Assembly (NCBI RefSeq): GCF_000015205.1
Contig: NC_008701.1
Location: forward strand, 310,001 to 374,000
Source: Pyrobaculum islandicum DSM 4184
GTDB taxonomy: Archaea > Thermoproteota > Thermoprotei > Thermoproteales > Thermoproteaceae
DNA: 64,000 bases
Direction of reading: 5' to 3'
Below are positions 9,170 through 18,457 of the stretch, in pieces. Position 1 is the first letter of the stretch. Every line of letters begins with the position of its first letter. A program made the position numbers and the translations under genes. The notes under the pieces are model-generated. The model saw nothing but the letters and a program-made list of their open reading frames with translations, did not search any database and was not told where the DNA came from.

Positions 9170-9398
9170 GGTGGCGTTAATTATAGTGCTTTTGGTCGGC
9201 GGCATGGCTGTTGTAGCAACAGCCGTATCACTTGTACGTGTCATAATCGGCGTCGAGATGGCGGTAATGGCCGGCATATTGGGCGCCGCTATGTCTGAAG
9301 ATATCTCGCTTGTGGCTATAGCATCTGTAGCCGGGGTTGCCGAGACTGTGCTCATGGTAGCCGCGTTATTTAAAATGGCAAAGGAGGGCTATGTATAG
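9162..9398 (+). CDS. nuoK: Complex I membrane subunit NuoK-like
   Basis: 78-aa protein of three membrane helices with the NuoK feature of a glutamate inside a helix (VIIGVEMAVMAGILGAA). Family members are usually about 100 aa, so this is short. It overlaps nuoJ upstream and nuoM downstream by 8 bp each. It is part of the ion-conducting hydrophilic axis of complex I. Confidence 0.8.
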   Translation: MIEVALIIVLLVGGMAVVATAVSLVRVIIGVEMAVMAGILGAAMSEDISLVAIASVAGVAETVLMVAALFKMAKEGYV

Positions 9399-10668
9399 CG
9401 AATTGTTCATATTGGCTACAGCACTATCGGTATTGTTAGCACTTGTCGCATTAAGGCTGGGACACTTGGCGGCTCTCGTGTCTATAGCGTTAATGCTACT
9501 CTTCCTAACCCCCGGCTCCGCCGTCTTAACCACCCTGCCGTATGTAGGACAAGTTACAGTAGCCATGGATGGACATAAACTACCCTTTATAGCCACCGCA
9601 ATACTGTTGGGTCTGCTTGTGACTTTCTACGCGCCTCGGTATCTAAAACACTTGGGCGCCCCCAACTGGTACTACGGCGTCCACGCGTTATACGTCCTCT
9701 CCTTCGTCTACATTATACTGTTTGAGAATCTCTTCTTCGTCTTCCTGGCGCTGGAGCTCAGCATCGTCACTAGCTTCCTCCTCATATGGTACTTCGGCTA
9801 CGGCAACAGAAGGTTTGTGGGACTGCTATACTTCATATGGGCCCAGATTGGGTCGATACTATTCTTAATAGGGGTCGCCCTCACTGGCAGATTTACGGCG
9901 GGAGAATTCACGGCAACTAGCCTAGCCTCTTTCCTCGTGTTGCTGGGCCTTCTGGTTAAGATGGGCACGGCGGGCGTCCACTTCTGGCTTCCATATGCAC
10001 ACGCCGAGGCGCCCACTCCCCTCAGCGCGCTCTTGTCGCCTATACACGTGGGTCTCATGGCCTACTGGATATGGCGTCTTAAGACCGGCGCCGGGTGGCC
10101 GCTTGAGGCCTTGTTTTTATACGGCTTGGCCACCGCCGTCTACGGCTCCCTACTTGTGTTTAGAGAGGCCGACTTCAAACGCGCGCTGGCGGACTCAACA
10201 ATCGCCAACATGGGCCTACTGCTGGCGGCGGCCTCTATTAAGGCGGACTTCGGCTACACGGCCGTTGCTCTCCTCTTTGTAGGCCACGCCTTCGCCAAGG
10301 CGGCTCTCTTCATGTTGGCCGGGATTTACATTGTCTCTTTACATACTAGAGAGATAGACGCTGTCAGGTGGGACCGCCACCTTCTGGCTGTCGGGATTCT
10401 CGGCTTCGTGGCTCTGGCCGGTCTTTTTGGCATAAACCTCCTAGGCAAGGCGTACGTCGCCGCCGGGGTTCCCGCGACCTTTTCGGCAGTGGCTCTGGCT
10501 GTCTTTGCGTTTCTCTCCACCGCGGTCTATAGCTTCTACCTGCTCAACCGGTTGTATAGAGCCGGCGAAGCACAGGTGGAGTACCCGCTTGACATGTACG
10601 CCGCAACTCTAGCGGCGGCCGCCGCACCTTACGTCCTGCTAGCGGCTCTGCCCCTATGGCTACACTAG
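9391..10668 (+). CDS. nuoM: Complex I antiporter-like subunit NuoM-like
   Basis: 425-aa, about 12-14 membrane helices, proton-translocating antiporter-like subunit. The diagnostic stretch HFWLPYAHAEAPTPLSALLS (near residue 190) corresponds to the PFHTWLPDAHxEAPT region of NuoM/NuoL. A helix glutamate (ALELSIV) and a helix lysine (LVKMG) fit the pumping residues. Shorter than bacterial NuoM (about 500 aa). Base composition is clearly more GC-rich from about 9.6 kb on than in the liv genes. M versus N assignment is by resemblance and order. Confidence 0.85.
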   Translation: MYSELFILATALSVLLALVALRLGHLAALVSIALMLLFLTPGSAVLTTLPYVGQVTVAMDGHKLPFIATAILLGLLVTFYAPRYLKHLGAPNWYYGVHALYVLSFVYIILFENLFFVFLALELSIVTSFLLIWYFGYGNRRFVGLLYFIWAQIGSILFLIGVALTGRFTAGEFTATSLASFLVLLGLLVKMGTAGVHFWLPYAHAEAPTPLSALLSPIHVGLMAYWIWRLKTGAGWPLEALFLYGLATAVYGSLLVFREADFKRALADSTIANMGLLLAAASIKADFGYTAVALLFVGHAFAKAALFMLAGIYIVSLHTREIDAVRWDRHLLAVGILGFVALAGLFGINLLGKAYVAAGVPATFSAVALAVFAFLSTAVYSFYLLNRLYRAGEAQVEYPLDMYAATLAAAAAPYVLLAALPLWLH

Positions 10669-12272
10669 AGCTTCTCTTGGCGCTTGCCTATACCGCAGCG
10701 CTAGCTGACCTTCTAGTCTCTAGAGGCTATGCCGCGGTGGCCGCAGGCACCGCCTTTCTCCTAGGCGTCCTCCTAGGTGCCAACCCCTCCACGCCGTATC
10801 TAACGGCAAAGTACCTAGAGCCAGCGGCCTTCGTTGCCGGCGTCTACCTAGCCATTGTCGTCTACTCCCACTTCTACATGAAAGGCTTTGAGAGGCCCGG
10901 CTGGTTCTGGGGGTGGATGGGGGTGTTCTTCGCCTCCATGGAGCTGTTTCTCCTCGCCGACCACTGGGCCCTTCTGGTGGCGGGGTGGGCTGGACTGGAT
11001 CTAGCCAGCTGGGGCCTCATCTTGACGTATAGAGACGGCTACGAGATGGGCTATGTGGGTGACGGCGAATACGCCGCCGGGATGAGGTGGCTGTGGCCTC
11101 CCTCCGCGTCGGCGTTGCGCGCCATATTGACTGTGGAGGTGGGCACCGCCGCCATCCTCATCGGGCTGGCCACCACGGCAGTCCAATACGGCGACTACTT
11201 GAGCAGGTGGGGGCCCTTGGGGGACGTAGCCGCGGCGCTTATACTGCTAGCCGCCTTTGTAAAAGCCGCCCAGCTACCCTTCACTGACTGGCTTATGACG
11301 GCCATGTCGGCCCCCACGCCTGTGAGCGCTCTGTTGCACAGCTCTACCATGGTTAAGGCGGGGCCCATCCTCCTCCTCAAGCTTGGTCACGTGATGCCAC
11401 ACTGGACCGCGGGGGTTGCACTAGCGGTGGGCGCCGCAACTGCCTTTATCTCCGGCTTAATCGCGCTGGGTCAGAGGGAGCCCAAGCTCACATTGGCCGC
11501 GTCGACAGCCTCTTACCTCGGCATGATCACAGCACTAGCCCTGGAGAAACCCCACGAGGCGCTCCTCCTTATATACGCCCACGGCTTTGCAAAGGCGACG
11601 CTGTTTATGGCAGTTGGTCACGCAATTCATGTAAGCCACAGCCGCTTCCCCCAGGCTTACCCTTTAGTTGCTAAAGTCGCGATAGCGCTTGCCATGTTCA
11701 CGCTCCTTGGCATAACGCCTGTGGGGGCATTGGCTAAAAACGATGCACCTCTGTGGACTGTGGCAGTTTCAGTCTTGACTGCTGGCTACCTCGGAAAACT
11801 ATTGATAAAGCCGACAGAAGGAGATTGGGAACCTATGTGGATGCCCTATCTAGCCCTAGTAGTAGTGCCAAATTTCTTCCTCTTCACATTGCCAAAGCCT
11901 ATACTCCTGGGGTCACTCGCCGGTTTTATATTGGCATTTGCCGGAGAGCCTAATTTGCTAAGGCGTAGGCTTTATCTGCCGATCCTCTTTGATAAAATAG
12001 CGCCTGTGTTTTATACAGCGTTGTGGAAGGCGGTGGCAGATTTCGACCACTTTGTAGATGAGGTGTTGAAAAGAGTTGCGCCAGCTTGGCGTCTTTTAAC
12101 AGATGTTGTAACCATAGGAGACAAACTCTTAGACACTGCGCTTCACGGCGGTTTTGTTGAAATAGTGCGTAGAGTTTCGGCTAGAGTATCTAGTTTAAGC
12201 CTTGACTACTATCTCTACCTAGTGGGTATCGCAACGGCATTTATCCTATTGGTGGCACTATGGCAAGCATAG
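10656..12272 (+). CDS. nuoL: Complex I antiporter-like subunit NuoL-like
   Basis: 538-aa polytopic membrane protein with the NuoL hallmark QLPFTDWLMTAMSAPTPVSA followed by LLHSSTMVKAG near residue 215-235. The first part carries the antiporter fold. The last 120 residues hold an amphipathic segment and a final helix, as expected for the lateral HL element of NuoL, shortened here (bacterial NuoL is about 610 aa). It overlaps nuoM by 13 bp and nuoN by 13 bp, so it is co-translated. It probably pumps protons or sodium. Confidence 0.88.
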   Translation: MATLELLLALAYTAALADLLVSRGYAAVAAGTAFLLGVLLGANPSTPYLTAKYLEPAAFVAGVYLAIVVYSHFYMKGFERPGWFWGWMGVFFASMELFLLADHWALLVAGWAGLDLASWGLILTYRDGYEMGYVGDGEYAAGMRWLWPPSASALRAILTVEVGTAAILIGLATTAVQYGDYLSRWGPLGDVAAALILLAAFVKAAQLPFTDWLMTAMSAPTPVSALLHSSTMVKAGPILLLKLGHVMPHWTAGVALAVGAATAFISGLIALGQREPKLTLAASTASYLGMITALALEKPHEALLLIYAHGFAKATLFMAVGHAIHVSHSRFPQAYPLVAKVAIALAMFTLLGITPVGALAKNDAPLWTVAVSVLTAGYLGKLLIKPTEGDWEPMWMPYLALVVVPNFFLFTLPKPILLGSLAGFILAFAGEPNLLRRRLYLPILFDKIAPVFYTALWKAVADFDHFVDEVLKRVAPAWRLLTDVVTIGDKLLDTALHGGFVEIVRRVSARVSSLSLDYYLYLVGIATAFILLVALWQA

Positions 12273-13360
12273 AGCTTGTTTTACCAACTTACTTTGCCAT
12301 AAGAGTAGCCGTCGGCTTTAACAGATGGGGGGTTGTCGCCGATGTGACATATATAACATTAGTCGCCTTCCTCATGTGGCAGAACTCCCCGCTATACCTC
12401 CTGTCTCTACCATTCTATTTGGCTGTCGTAGCTATAGGCGGCGTGTTTAGGAACTACGCCGGCCTTGCCTCAGCCCTATCTATAAGTGGAGTCTACTTGA
12501 TGTTTCAACAACCGACATATCTAAAGGGGCTTGGATTTCTTTTTGCAATACTAGCACCGGCGGCACTTGTCGCAACTGTTAGAGACAGGGGAAGTTTAGA
12601 GGGCTTTTTTAGATATCTAGTAGTATCCACCTTCGCTTCTTCTTTCTTATTCATTGGACTTGGCCAAAGAAGCACGGCAATGGGCGAAGCGTTTATATTA
12701 ATGGCGGTAGCGTTAGAACTAGGCGTAGCCCCTATGTTTCTATGGGTTCCAGATGTCTACGGCAGGACACATCCAGCTGGCCTGGCCATACTGGCGAGTT
12801 TGCCCAAGCTTTCCGCAACTTTTGCACTACTTGCAATAAGACCAGAGACGCCGGCTGTTTTATTTTACGCACTGGGCGCTCTCTCAATGGCCGTGGGTAA
12901 CCTCGGCGCTTTGACTAGCGTAGAACCTAGGCGGATACTAGCCTACTCCACTGTGACACATACAGGTTTCGCCATTTTTATATATCCAATTGCGCCCGAG
13001 GTCACTTTGGCATTAGTATTAGCCGACGCATTCGGAAAAATGGGCTTGTTCTACGCGTTAAACACAGGAACGTACCGTTGGACAACGAGAATTCTGGTGC
13101 TACACCAGATAGGCTTGCCCCCGCTCTTTGGCTTTTGGCCTAAAGCCGCCCTGGTGATTTTAGTCGCAGAAAAAATGGGCACTGTTTATGCACTCTACGT
13201 CTTGGCTAATATTGTGGCGATGGCCCCCTACTACTTTAGACTTATGGAAGTAATAACAGAGGGCAGAGACGTCTTTCCAGCCGCCGTCGGAATAATTATA
13301 GCCGCTATAGGCGTAACCGCACCTCTTTGGTTTATTTATCATGTTAGTTCGTTATTATAA
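12260..13360 (+). CDS. nuoN: Complex I antiporter-like subunit NuoN-like
   Basis: 366-aa membrane protein with the third antiporter-type signature (MFLWVPDVYGRTHPAGLAIL near residue 160; GLPPLFGFWPKA near 275). Matches NuoN, though shorter than the bacterial form (about 480 aa). It closes the first block of membrane-arm genes. An 82-bp gap with its own TATA follows before the oxidoreductase genes. Confidence 0.85.
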   Translation: MASIELVLPTYFAIRVAVGFNRWGVVADVTYITLVAFLMWQNSPLYLLSLPFYLAVVAIGGVFRNYAGLASALSISGVYLMFQQPTYLKGLGFLFAILAPAALVATVRDRGSLEGFFRYLVVSTFASSFLFIGLGQRSTAMGEAFILMAVALELGVAPMFLWVPDVYGRTHPAGLAILASLPKLSATFALLAIRPETPAVLFYALGALSMAVGNLGALTSVEPRRILAYSTVTHTGFAIFIYPIAPEVTLALVLADAFGKMGLFYALNTGTYRWTTRILVLHQIGLPPLFGFWPKAALVILVAEKMGTVYALYVLANIVAMAPYYFRLMEVITEGRDVFPAAVGIIIAAIGVTAPLWFIYHVSSLL

Positions 13361-13366
13361 AATAAA

Positions 13367-13392
13367 ATTTCTACTAGGTTATCCGTAGAAAT
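13367..13392. repeat. Inverted repeat ATTTCTAC-N10-GTAGAAAT after nuoN
   Basis: Perfect 8-bp arms (13367-13374 and 13385-13392) separated by TAGGTTATCC. It lies 7 bp past the nuoN stop and 20-45 bp before the TATA of the next operon, so it could be a transcript-end hairpin or an operator. Confidence 0.4.
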
Positions 13393-13409
13393 AAGAAAAC
13401 TAAGAACTT

Positions 13410-13421
13410 AACATATTTTAA
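13410..13421 (+). promoter_or_regulatory. TATA region of the oxidoreductase block
   Basis: CATATTTTAAAT lies about 25 bp before the GTG at 13443, giving a leaderless start. It is an internal promoter within the nuo cluster. Confidence 0.5.
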
Positions 13422-13442
13422 ATCTACACGCCTTCTTAACAC

Positions 13443-14381
13443 GTGCGTATAGAAACTCTCTGGCTTGGCCGTGGGGGTCAGGGAATCGTCACTGCTACAT
13501 ACATCATCGCAAATGCCGCTGTTATGGACGGATTCTACGCCATTGCAAACCCAGAGTTTGGCGCAGAGAGAAGAGGCGCGCCTGTCAAGGCCTTCCTCAC
13601 TATAGACAAAAACCCCATTGAGGATTTAGAGCCCATCAAGACGCCGGATGCCGTCATTATATTTGACGATAAACTTATCGACTCCATGAGATTTGCTATA
13701 GATGCTGTAAAGCCCGGTGGCTATGTCATTGTAAACAGCGCTAAGCAACCCGAGGAGGTGCGGAAGATTGTAGGGAGAAACGACGTCTATATCGTAGTGG
13801 TGGACGCAGTCGGCATCGCCATGAAACACGTGGGTCTCCCCGTTCCAAACGGTCCGCTGGCTGGCGCCTTCTCCAAGGTGATGGGCTTCCCCAGGCTTGA
13901 GTCGATAAAAACCGCGTTTGAGAACCAGCTGGGCAAGGCCGTGGAGGAGAACTTCGCCGCCACGAAGGAGGCCTACGAGGTGGCCGTTGTCCTCAAGCCC
14001 GAGAAGGTGGACACCTCCGCGAAGCCGAAAGGGGTAATATCCACCACATCGGCCTTCTTGACCGGGCCCTACGAGCTGGTGGGTTGGCAACAGGTGAACA
14101 AGGGCGGCGCCGTCGGTCCTGGCAGCAGCTTGCAGTATCTCACGGGCGGCTGGAGGATAGAGAAGCCTATTATAGACCACTCCAAGTGTATAATGTGCAG
14201 AAAGTGCTGGCTGTATTGTCCAGACGACGCCATAATAGAGGCTTGGAGGGAGGCGCCGGGGCCGAGAGGCCGCGTCTTTAGGACTAAGGTCATCGACTTC
14301 GACTACCAGTACTGCAAGGGCTGTGGGATCTGCGCAGAGGTCTGTCCAACAGGGGCAATACAGATGGTGAGAGAGATATGA
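13443..14381 (+). CDS. 2-oxoacid:ferredoxin oxidoreductase, fused gamma and delta subunits
   Basis: 312-aa fusion. Residues 1-190 match the gamma domain (LWLGRGGQGIVTATYI, GAERRGAPVKAF). Residues 240-312 are a delta-type two-[4Fe-4S] ferredoxin domain with CIMCRKCWLYCP and CKGCGICAEVCP. The gamma domain binds CoA-related elements and the clusters carry electrons to ferredoxin. Gamma and delta are often separate genes, and fusion is known in some families. The start is GTG after a TATA at 13410-13421; the alternative ATGs lie too deep. It overlaps the alpha gene by 4 bp (ATGA). Pyruvate is the likeliest substrate, but 2-oxoglutarate or branched 2-oxoacids cannot be excluded. Confidence 0.9.
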   Translation: MRIETLWLGRGGQGIVTATYIIANAAVMDGFYAIANPEFGAERRGAPVKAFLTIDKNPIEDLEPIKTPDAVIIFDDKLIDSMRFAIDAVKPGGYVIVNSAKQPEEVRKIVGRNDVYIVVVDAVGIAMKHVGLPVPNGPLAGAFSKVMGFPRLESIKTAFENQLGKAVEENFAATKEAYEVAVVLKPEKVDTSAKPKGVISTTSAFLTGPYELVGWQQVNKGGAVGPGSSLQYLTGGWRIEKPIIDHSKCIMCRKCWLYCPDDAIIEAWREAPGPRGRVFRTKVIDFDYQYCKGCGICAEVCPTGAIQMVREI

Positions 14382-15586
14382 CAGCCCAAGCCCTGGTCCC
14401 GAGAGAGAAGAAAATAGCCCAGAAGAGGATAGCGCTAACTGGAAACCATGCAGTTGCCCTAGCCGTCAAGATGTGCAGACCCGATGTCATCGCAGCCTAC
14501 CCAATCACCCCACAGACCCCAGTGGTGGAGAAGCTGGCCGAATATGTAAACAACGGCGAGCTAGACGCCGAATATATACCGGTCGAGAGCGAACACAGCG
14601 CGATGTCTGCTGTTATTGGAGCATCGGCAATGGGCGCCCGCACCTTTACAGAGACCTCATCACAAGGCTTGATGCATATGTATGAAAACCTCCCCATCGC
14701 TGTAGGTCTAAGACTGCCAATAGTCATGGGGGTTGCGGCAAGAACAATATCTGCGCCTATCAATGTGTGGGGCGACTACAGCGATGTGATGACTATGAGA
14801 GAGCTGGGTTGGATCATATACATAGTCCAAAATGCTCAAGAGGCCTTTGATACAATCATACAGGCATACCGCGTTGCAGAAGACCAGAGAGTCCACCTAC
14901 CTGCCGTAGTGGCTTACGACGGCTTTTGGACAAGCCACGTCCTTCAGCCGCTTGATGTACCGGAGGATGAGGAAGATGTCATAAGATTTTCCCCAATTAC
15001 TAGGTCTTGGGTTAAGCTCGATGTCGACAAGCCGCTTCAACTTGGTGCTGTAGGGACGCCTGAGTGGTACTGGGAAATAAGATGGCAAGCAGTTGAAGCC
15101 TTGAGAGAGTCTCTTAAAGTGATAGAGGAGATAGATAGGGAGTTCGACAAGTGGTTTGGCAGGAGCTATGGCCTTTTTGACACATACAGACTAGAAGATG
15201 CAGAGCTGGCCATAGTGACGTATGGCTCTATCTACGGCCTTGTTAAAAAGGTGGTCAATAGGCTTAGGGAGGAGGGCGTCAAGGCCGGCGCCTTGAGGTT
15301 ACGCGTGATTAGGCCTTGGCCCGGCGACAAGTTACGTAAAGCGCTAGACAACATAGAAAAAGTCTTTGTGATAGATAGGGCAATTAACCACGGCGGACCT
15401 CTTATAGGGCCGATGGCAACTGAAGTTGCGGCTACTCTACAGAGGCCTGTCTACAACGCGTTGGCGACTATCGGCATGAGGGCGATAGACAGCGACATGA
15501 TATACGAAGCGGCTGTAAAGGTTGCCAAGGGGCTGTGGGCCCCTAACCAGACCTACACAATCGGCTTGAGGGGCGGCTATGAGTAG
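14378..15586 (+). CDS. porA: 2-oxoacid:ferredoxin oxidoreductase alpha subunit
   Basis: 402-aa alpha subunit with the family's first-domain motif AAYPITPQTPVVEKLAEY near residue 40 and PVESEHSAMSAVIGASAMGA near 68, which help bind thiamine diphosphate and position the substrate. The enzyme oxidatively decarboxylates a 2-oxoacid to acyl-CoA and CO2, reducing ferredoxin. About 20 residues precede the usual PorA start (KRIALTGNHAVA), a short extension. It sits between the gamma-delta and beta genes with overlaps of 4 and 8 bp. Confidence 0.92.
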   Translation: MTAQALVPREKKIAQKRIALTGNHAVALAVKMCRPDVIAAYPITPQTPVVEKLAEYVNNGELDAEYIPVESEHSAMSAVIGASAMGARTFTETSSQGLMHMYENLPIAVGLRLPIVMGVAARTISAPINVWGDYSDVMTMRELGWIIYIVQNAQEAFDTIIQAYRVAEDQRVHLPAVVAYDGFWTSHVLQPLDVPEDEEDVIRFSPITRSWVKLDVDKPLQLGAVGTPEWYWEIRWQAVEALRESLKVIEEIDREFDKWFGRSYGLFDTYRLEDAELAIVTYGSIYGLVKKVVNRLREEGVKAGALRLRVIRPWPGDKLRKALDNIEKVFVIDRAINHGGPLIGPMATEVAATLQRPVYNALATIGMRAIDSDMIYEAAVKVAKGLWAPNQTYTIGLRGGYE

Positions 15587-16643
15587 CGGAGGCCGCTTCG
15601 CTAAGATCCCTGTCTACATCCGAAAGAACTACATGGTGAAAACTGCGGTGAAGGCGGCTGAGGAGTACGAGGGACAGTACGAATATGCAACCTTTGAGCT
15701 TCCAAATGAGGAGCTCTTCCTGCCAGGGCATGGGCTTTGCGCCGGCTGTACTATCGGAGTAATTGCAAGGCACATGCTGAAGGTCTTCGGCCCAGACACC
15801 GTCATTATAAACCCGACGGGTTGCGCCGAGGTCTCCACGGTGGTCTACCCGCGCACCAACTGGGCCGTGCCATGGATCCACGTCGCTTTTGGAAACGGCG
15901 GATCGGTGGCCTCTGGCATAGAGGCTGCGATCAAGGCATTGAAGAGGAGAGGCGTTATTGACCCCAATAGGAGGATAAACGTGGTGGTCTTCGCCGGCGA
16001 TGGAGGGACAGCCGACATAGGCTTCCAAGCCCTCAGCGGAATGTTGGAGCGGGGCCATAAGGTGATTTACGTCATGTACGACAACGAGGGCTATATGAAC
16101 ACCGGCATACAACGTAGCGGGACAACGCCCTTCGGCGCCTCTACCACCACCTCGCCTGCAGGCAAGGTGGTTCCTGGCAACATAAGGCATAAGAAGCCCA
16201 TGGCGGCGATCGCGGCCGCCCACGGCATCCCGTATGTCGCTACGGCGAATCCTGCCTACGTGCACGACATGGTATACAAGTTTAAGAAGGCAATGGAGGT
16301 GAACGGCCCCTCCTTCATACACATACTACAATCCTGCACCCCCGGCTGGCGCTTCGAGCCGAAGTACGCCATCAGGGTGCTGGAGTTGGCAACGGAGACC
16401 GGCTACTGGGTAAACTACGAAATAGAAAACGGCGAATTCAGAGTCACACTGCCGGTACCCAGGAGAAAACACGTCAAGTGCTTCCTCCAGCTTCAGGGCA
16501 GATTTAGACACCTTAAGCCAGACGAGATAGAGTACATACAGAAAGTAATTGATCGCGACGTCGAGGAGATAAACCGGCTCATGGGGAGGGAAGTCATAGG
16601 CCCCCTCGACCCTTCTCTGCCCTGTCTCACCGAGCGGAAATGA
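15579..16643 (+). CDS. porB: 2-oxoacid:ferredoxin oxidoreductase beta subunit
   Basis: 354-aa beta subunit. Thiamine-diphosphate motif GDGGTADIGFQALSGML near residue 145 with NxGYMNTG further on. Cysteines for the catalytic-side [4Fe-4S] cluster: CAGC near residue 53, one in NPTGCAEV and one in QSCTPGW. This completes a gamma-delta/alpha/beta set. Its stop overlaps nuoI (ATGA), so translation of a ferredoxin-reducing enzyme is directly coupled to a complex I ferredoxin-type subunit, an informative junction. Confidence 0.92.
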   Translation: MSSGGRFAKIPVYIRKNYMVKTAVKAAEEYEGQYEYATFELPNEELFLPGHGLCAGCTIGVIARHMLKVFGPDTVIINPTGCAEVSTVVYPRTNWAVPWIHVAFGNGGSVASGIEAAIKALKRRGVIDPNRRINVVVFAGDGGTADIGFQALSGMLERGHKVIYVMYDNEGYMNTGIQRSGTTPFGASTTTSPAGKVVPGNIRHKKPMAAIAAAHGIPYVATANPAYVHDMVYKFKKAMEVNGPSFIHILQSCTPGWRFEPKYAIRVLELATETGYWVNYEIENGEFRVTLPVPRRKHVKCFLQLQGRFRHLKPDEIEYIQKVIDRDVEEINRLMGREVIGPLDPSLPCLTERK

Positions 16644-17038
16644 TAACCCACCTAAAGATGTTTGGAGTAGCGCTGAAGTACGTCTTCCAACGCCCCATCA
16701 CAGTAAGGTGGCCGGAGGAGAGGAGAGACTACGGAGATCGTATTAGGGGCTTCATAATAAACGACAGGACTAAGTGTATAAGTTGCCAGCTGTGCGAAGC
16801 CGTCTGTCCCGCCAAAGCCATAAGGTTCCACTTGGAAGCGGATGGGAAGAGATATCCTGGCATCGACTGGGGCCGCTGTATCCTCTGCGGCTACTGTGTA
16901 GATGCGTGTCCCACTGGCTCCCTTAGACATATAAATAACACAGAGATTGTCTGGACAGATCTAAATGTATATCGCAAACCAAACGAAATGGATCCCGACG
17001 ACGTAAGTCCTATCGTTGGCACAAAATCGCTTGTGTAA
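16640..17038 (+). CDS. nuoI: Complex I iron-sulfur subunit NuoI
   Basis: 132-aa protein with two CxxCxxCxxxCP motifs (CISCQLCEAVCP near residue 47, CILCGYCVDACP near 80), which ligate the two [4Fe-4S] clusters N6a and N6b. NuoI passes electrons from the input module to NuoB. With no NuoEFG in the window, it is the likely docking site for reduced ferredoxin, as proposed for other 11-subunit complexes. Four-base overlap with the porB gene; the nuoH ATG follows one base after its stop. Confidence 0.92.
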   Translation: MITHLKMFGVALKYVFQRPITVRWPEERRDYGDRIRGFIINDRTKCISCQLCEAVCPAKAIRFHLEADGKRYPGIDWGRCILCGYCVDACPTGSLRHINNTEIVWTDLNVYRKPNEMDPDDVSPIVGTKSLV

Positions 17039-17039
17039 T

Positions 17040-18002
17040 ATGTTCATTCCAAGCGATATATTTGCCGCCGTTGTATTTCCAGGGGTAATGGGAGTCTTCG
17101 GATTTTTAGTAGTGGCTATTTGGCTAGAGAGAAAACTTGTGGCTAGAGTCCAATGGCGCTACGGTCCCCTATATGTGTCTAGAAGATTTGGCGGATTTCT
17201 CCAGCCGATCGCCGACCTTGTCAAACTTGTTTTTTCCGAACTTGTGCTACCTACTCACACCAATAGAGCTCTCTTCGCCGTCGCCCCCATTATCTTATTT
17301 TTCGCAGAGGCCATCCCCCTGGTTTTTATAGCGGCGGCGCCGGGGTTTGTCGTTGTTTATCATCCCCACGGCTTAGCTATCGCCCTGGTGTTAATACTGC
17401 TTGTGGCCGTGCTTGTGGTGGCCATGGCTTGGACTGAAGCAGATAAGTTCACCTACATTGGGGCGGTGAGAGAAATACTTCTAACCGCGGCGTATGAAGC
17501 ACCCCTCCTCCTATCGGCTTTAGCCATGTTTCTACTCTATAAATCTGCAGATCCCTTTGGCGTTGTAGAGACCCAGAGAGAGCTATGGGGCATCTTCTTA
17601 AACCCGCTGGCGTTTGTCACATATTTTGTGACTCTACTCATGGCTACGACTAGGCTACCTTTTGAAATACCAGAGGCCGAGCCCGAGGTAGTGTTAGGGC
17701 CATATACAGAATACGGCTCCACACTTTTTATCTACGCCTTTGGCTCTAACTATGTCAAACTATACACTCTTTCGTTACTCGGCACGGTGTTATTTCTCGG
17801 CGGCTGGACTCCAGCAGATGGCCTCCTTGGCGTGGTTATTACAGCAGTAAAAATGGCAGTGTTTATCATCCCTGCCCTCTTGGTAAGAGCTATCTACCCT
17901 CGCTACAGAATTGACCAGGCGCTGGAGTTAGGCTGGGGCAAGTTATTAGTGCTCTCAATAGTTGCTGTGGCCTGGTCTCTTGTATTGCTATGGTTGCGTT
18001 AG
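17040..18002 (+). CDS. nuoH: Complex I membrane subunit NuoH
   Basis: 320-aa, eight-helix subunit that joins the peripheral and membrane arms. Typical segments: FGGFLQPIADLVKLVFSEL near residue 55, TEADKFTYIGAVRE near 135 and the quinone-site loop EIPEAEPEVVLGPYTEYGS near 210. A frame extends back to 17016, but it would overlap nuoI, and the ATG at 17040 gives the normal N-terminus. Overlaps nuoA by 13 bp. Confidence 0.92.
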   Translation: MFIPSDIFAAVVFPGVMGVFGFLVVAIWLERKLVARVQWRYGPLYVSRRFGGFLQPIADLVKLVFSELVLPTHTNRALFAVAPIILFFAEAIPLVFIAAAPGFVVVYHPHGLAIALVLILLVAVLVVAMAWTEADKFTYIGAVREILLTAAYEAPLLLSALAMFLLYKSADPFGVVETQRELWGIFLNPLAFVTYFVTLLMATTRLPFEIPEAEPEVVLGPYTEYGSTLFIYAFGSNYVKLYTLSLLGTVLFLGGWTPADGLLGVVITAVKMAVFIIPALLVRAIYPRYRIDQALELGWGKLLVLSIVAVAWSLVLLWLR

Positions 18003-18337
18003 TACTCTTCATACTCCTCTTTATAACACTTCTAACGGCTCTTGTGGCAATAAGCTACTTTCTAGCCCCCCGAAGGCCCTCTGAGGTAAAGCAGAGGAGG
18101 TTTGAGGCAGGGGGGCCGCCTTATGGAACTATTCAGAGGAGGTTAGTTATGCAATACATCGGCTACATCTACCTAGTGACTACTGTAGAAGCCACACTAG
18201 GCCTGGCCATAGTTGCCGTTTTAACAAATGAAAATATGCTACCGCTTAGTCTCTCCCTAGCGCTCCTAATGGCTATACTAGCCGCAATTGTAGCCAGATA
18301 TCTCAAAATCCTAGCTGACGTGAGAAAATGGAGTTAG
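17990..18337 (+). CDS. nuoA: Complex I membrane subunit NuoA
   Basis: 115-aa protein with three membrane helices. The conserved loop after helix 1 reads KQRRFEAGGPPYGTIQRR, with YE-CG of bacterial NuoA replaced by FEAGGPP; the cysteine is absent, as in many archaeal forms. Helix 2 includes the acidic residue in TTVEATLGL. It lies at the joint of the quinone chamber. A 110-bp gap with promoter-like sequence separates it from nuoB. Confidence 0.85.
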   Translation: MVALVLFILLFITLLTALVAISYFLAPRRPSEVKQRRFEAGGPPYGTIQRRLVMQYIGYIYLVTTVEATLGLAIVAVLTNENMLPLSLSLALLMAILAAIVARYLKILADVRKWS

Positions 18338-18401
18338 CGACCTCTGTATCAACCTCTAGAATATTAGACAGTTGGCTGATATCTATCTCGAATTTGACGA
18401 A

Positions 18402-18451
18402 TTTTTAATTATATAAAATTTCAGAAATTCTTATATAAAGAAAAAGAGGTG
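18402..18451 (+). promoter_or_regulatory. Promoter region and Shine-Dalgarno of nuoB
   Basis: Two TATA-like boxes (TTAATTATATAAAAT about 18404-18418 and CTTATATAAAG about 18430-18440) precede nuoB, followed by GAGGTG at 18446-18451. The purine block is 6 bp before ATG 18458. If the first box is used the transcript has a short leader with the Shine-Dalgarno; if the second, it is nearly leaderless. Confidence 0.5.
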
Positions 18452-18457
18452 AAACTA

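Noticed and set aside
13626-14180. 184-codon minus-strand frame opposite the gamma-delta oxidoreductase gene
   Set aside because: A shadow of a strong coding gene; no family resemblance and no promoter.
15543-16322. 259-codon minus-strand frame opposite porB
   Set aside because: A shadow frame; His/Arg/Gly-rich composition typical of antisense reading of a GC-rich gene.
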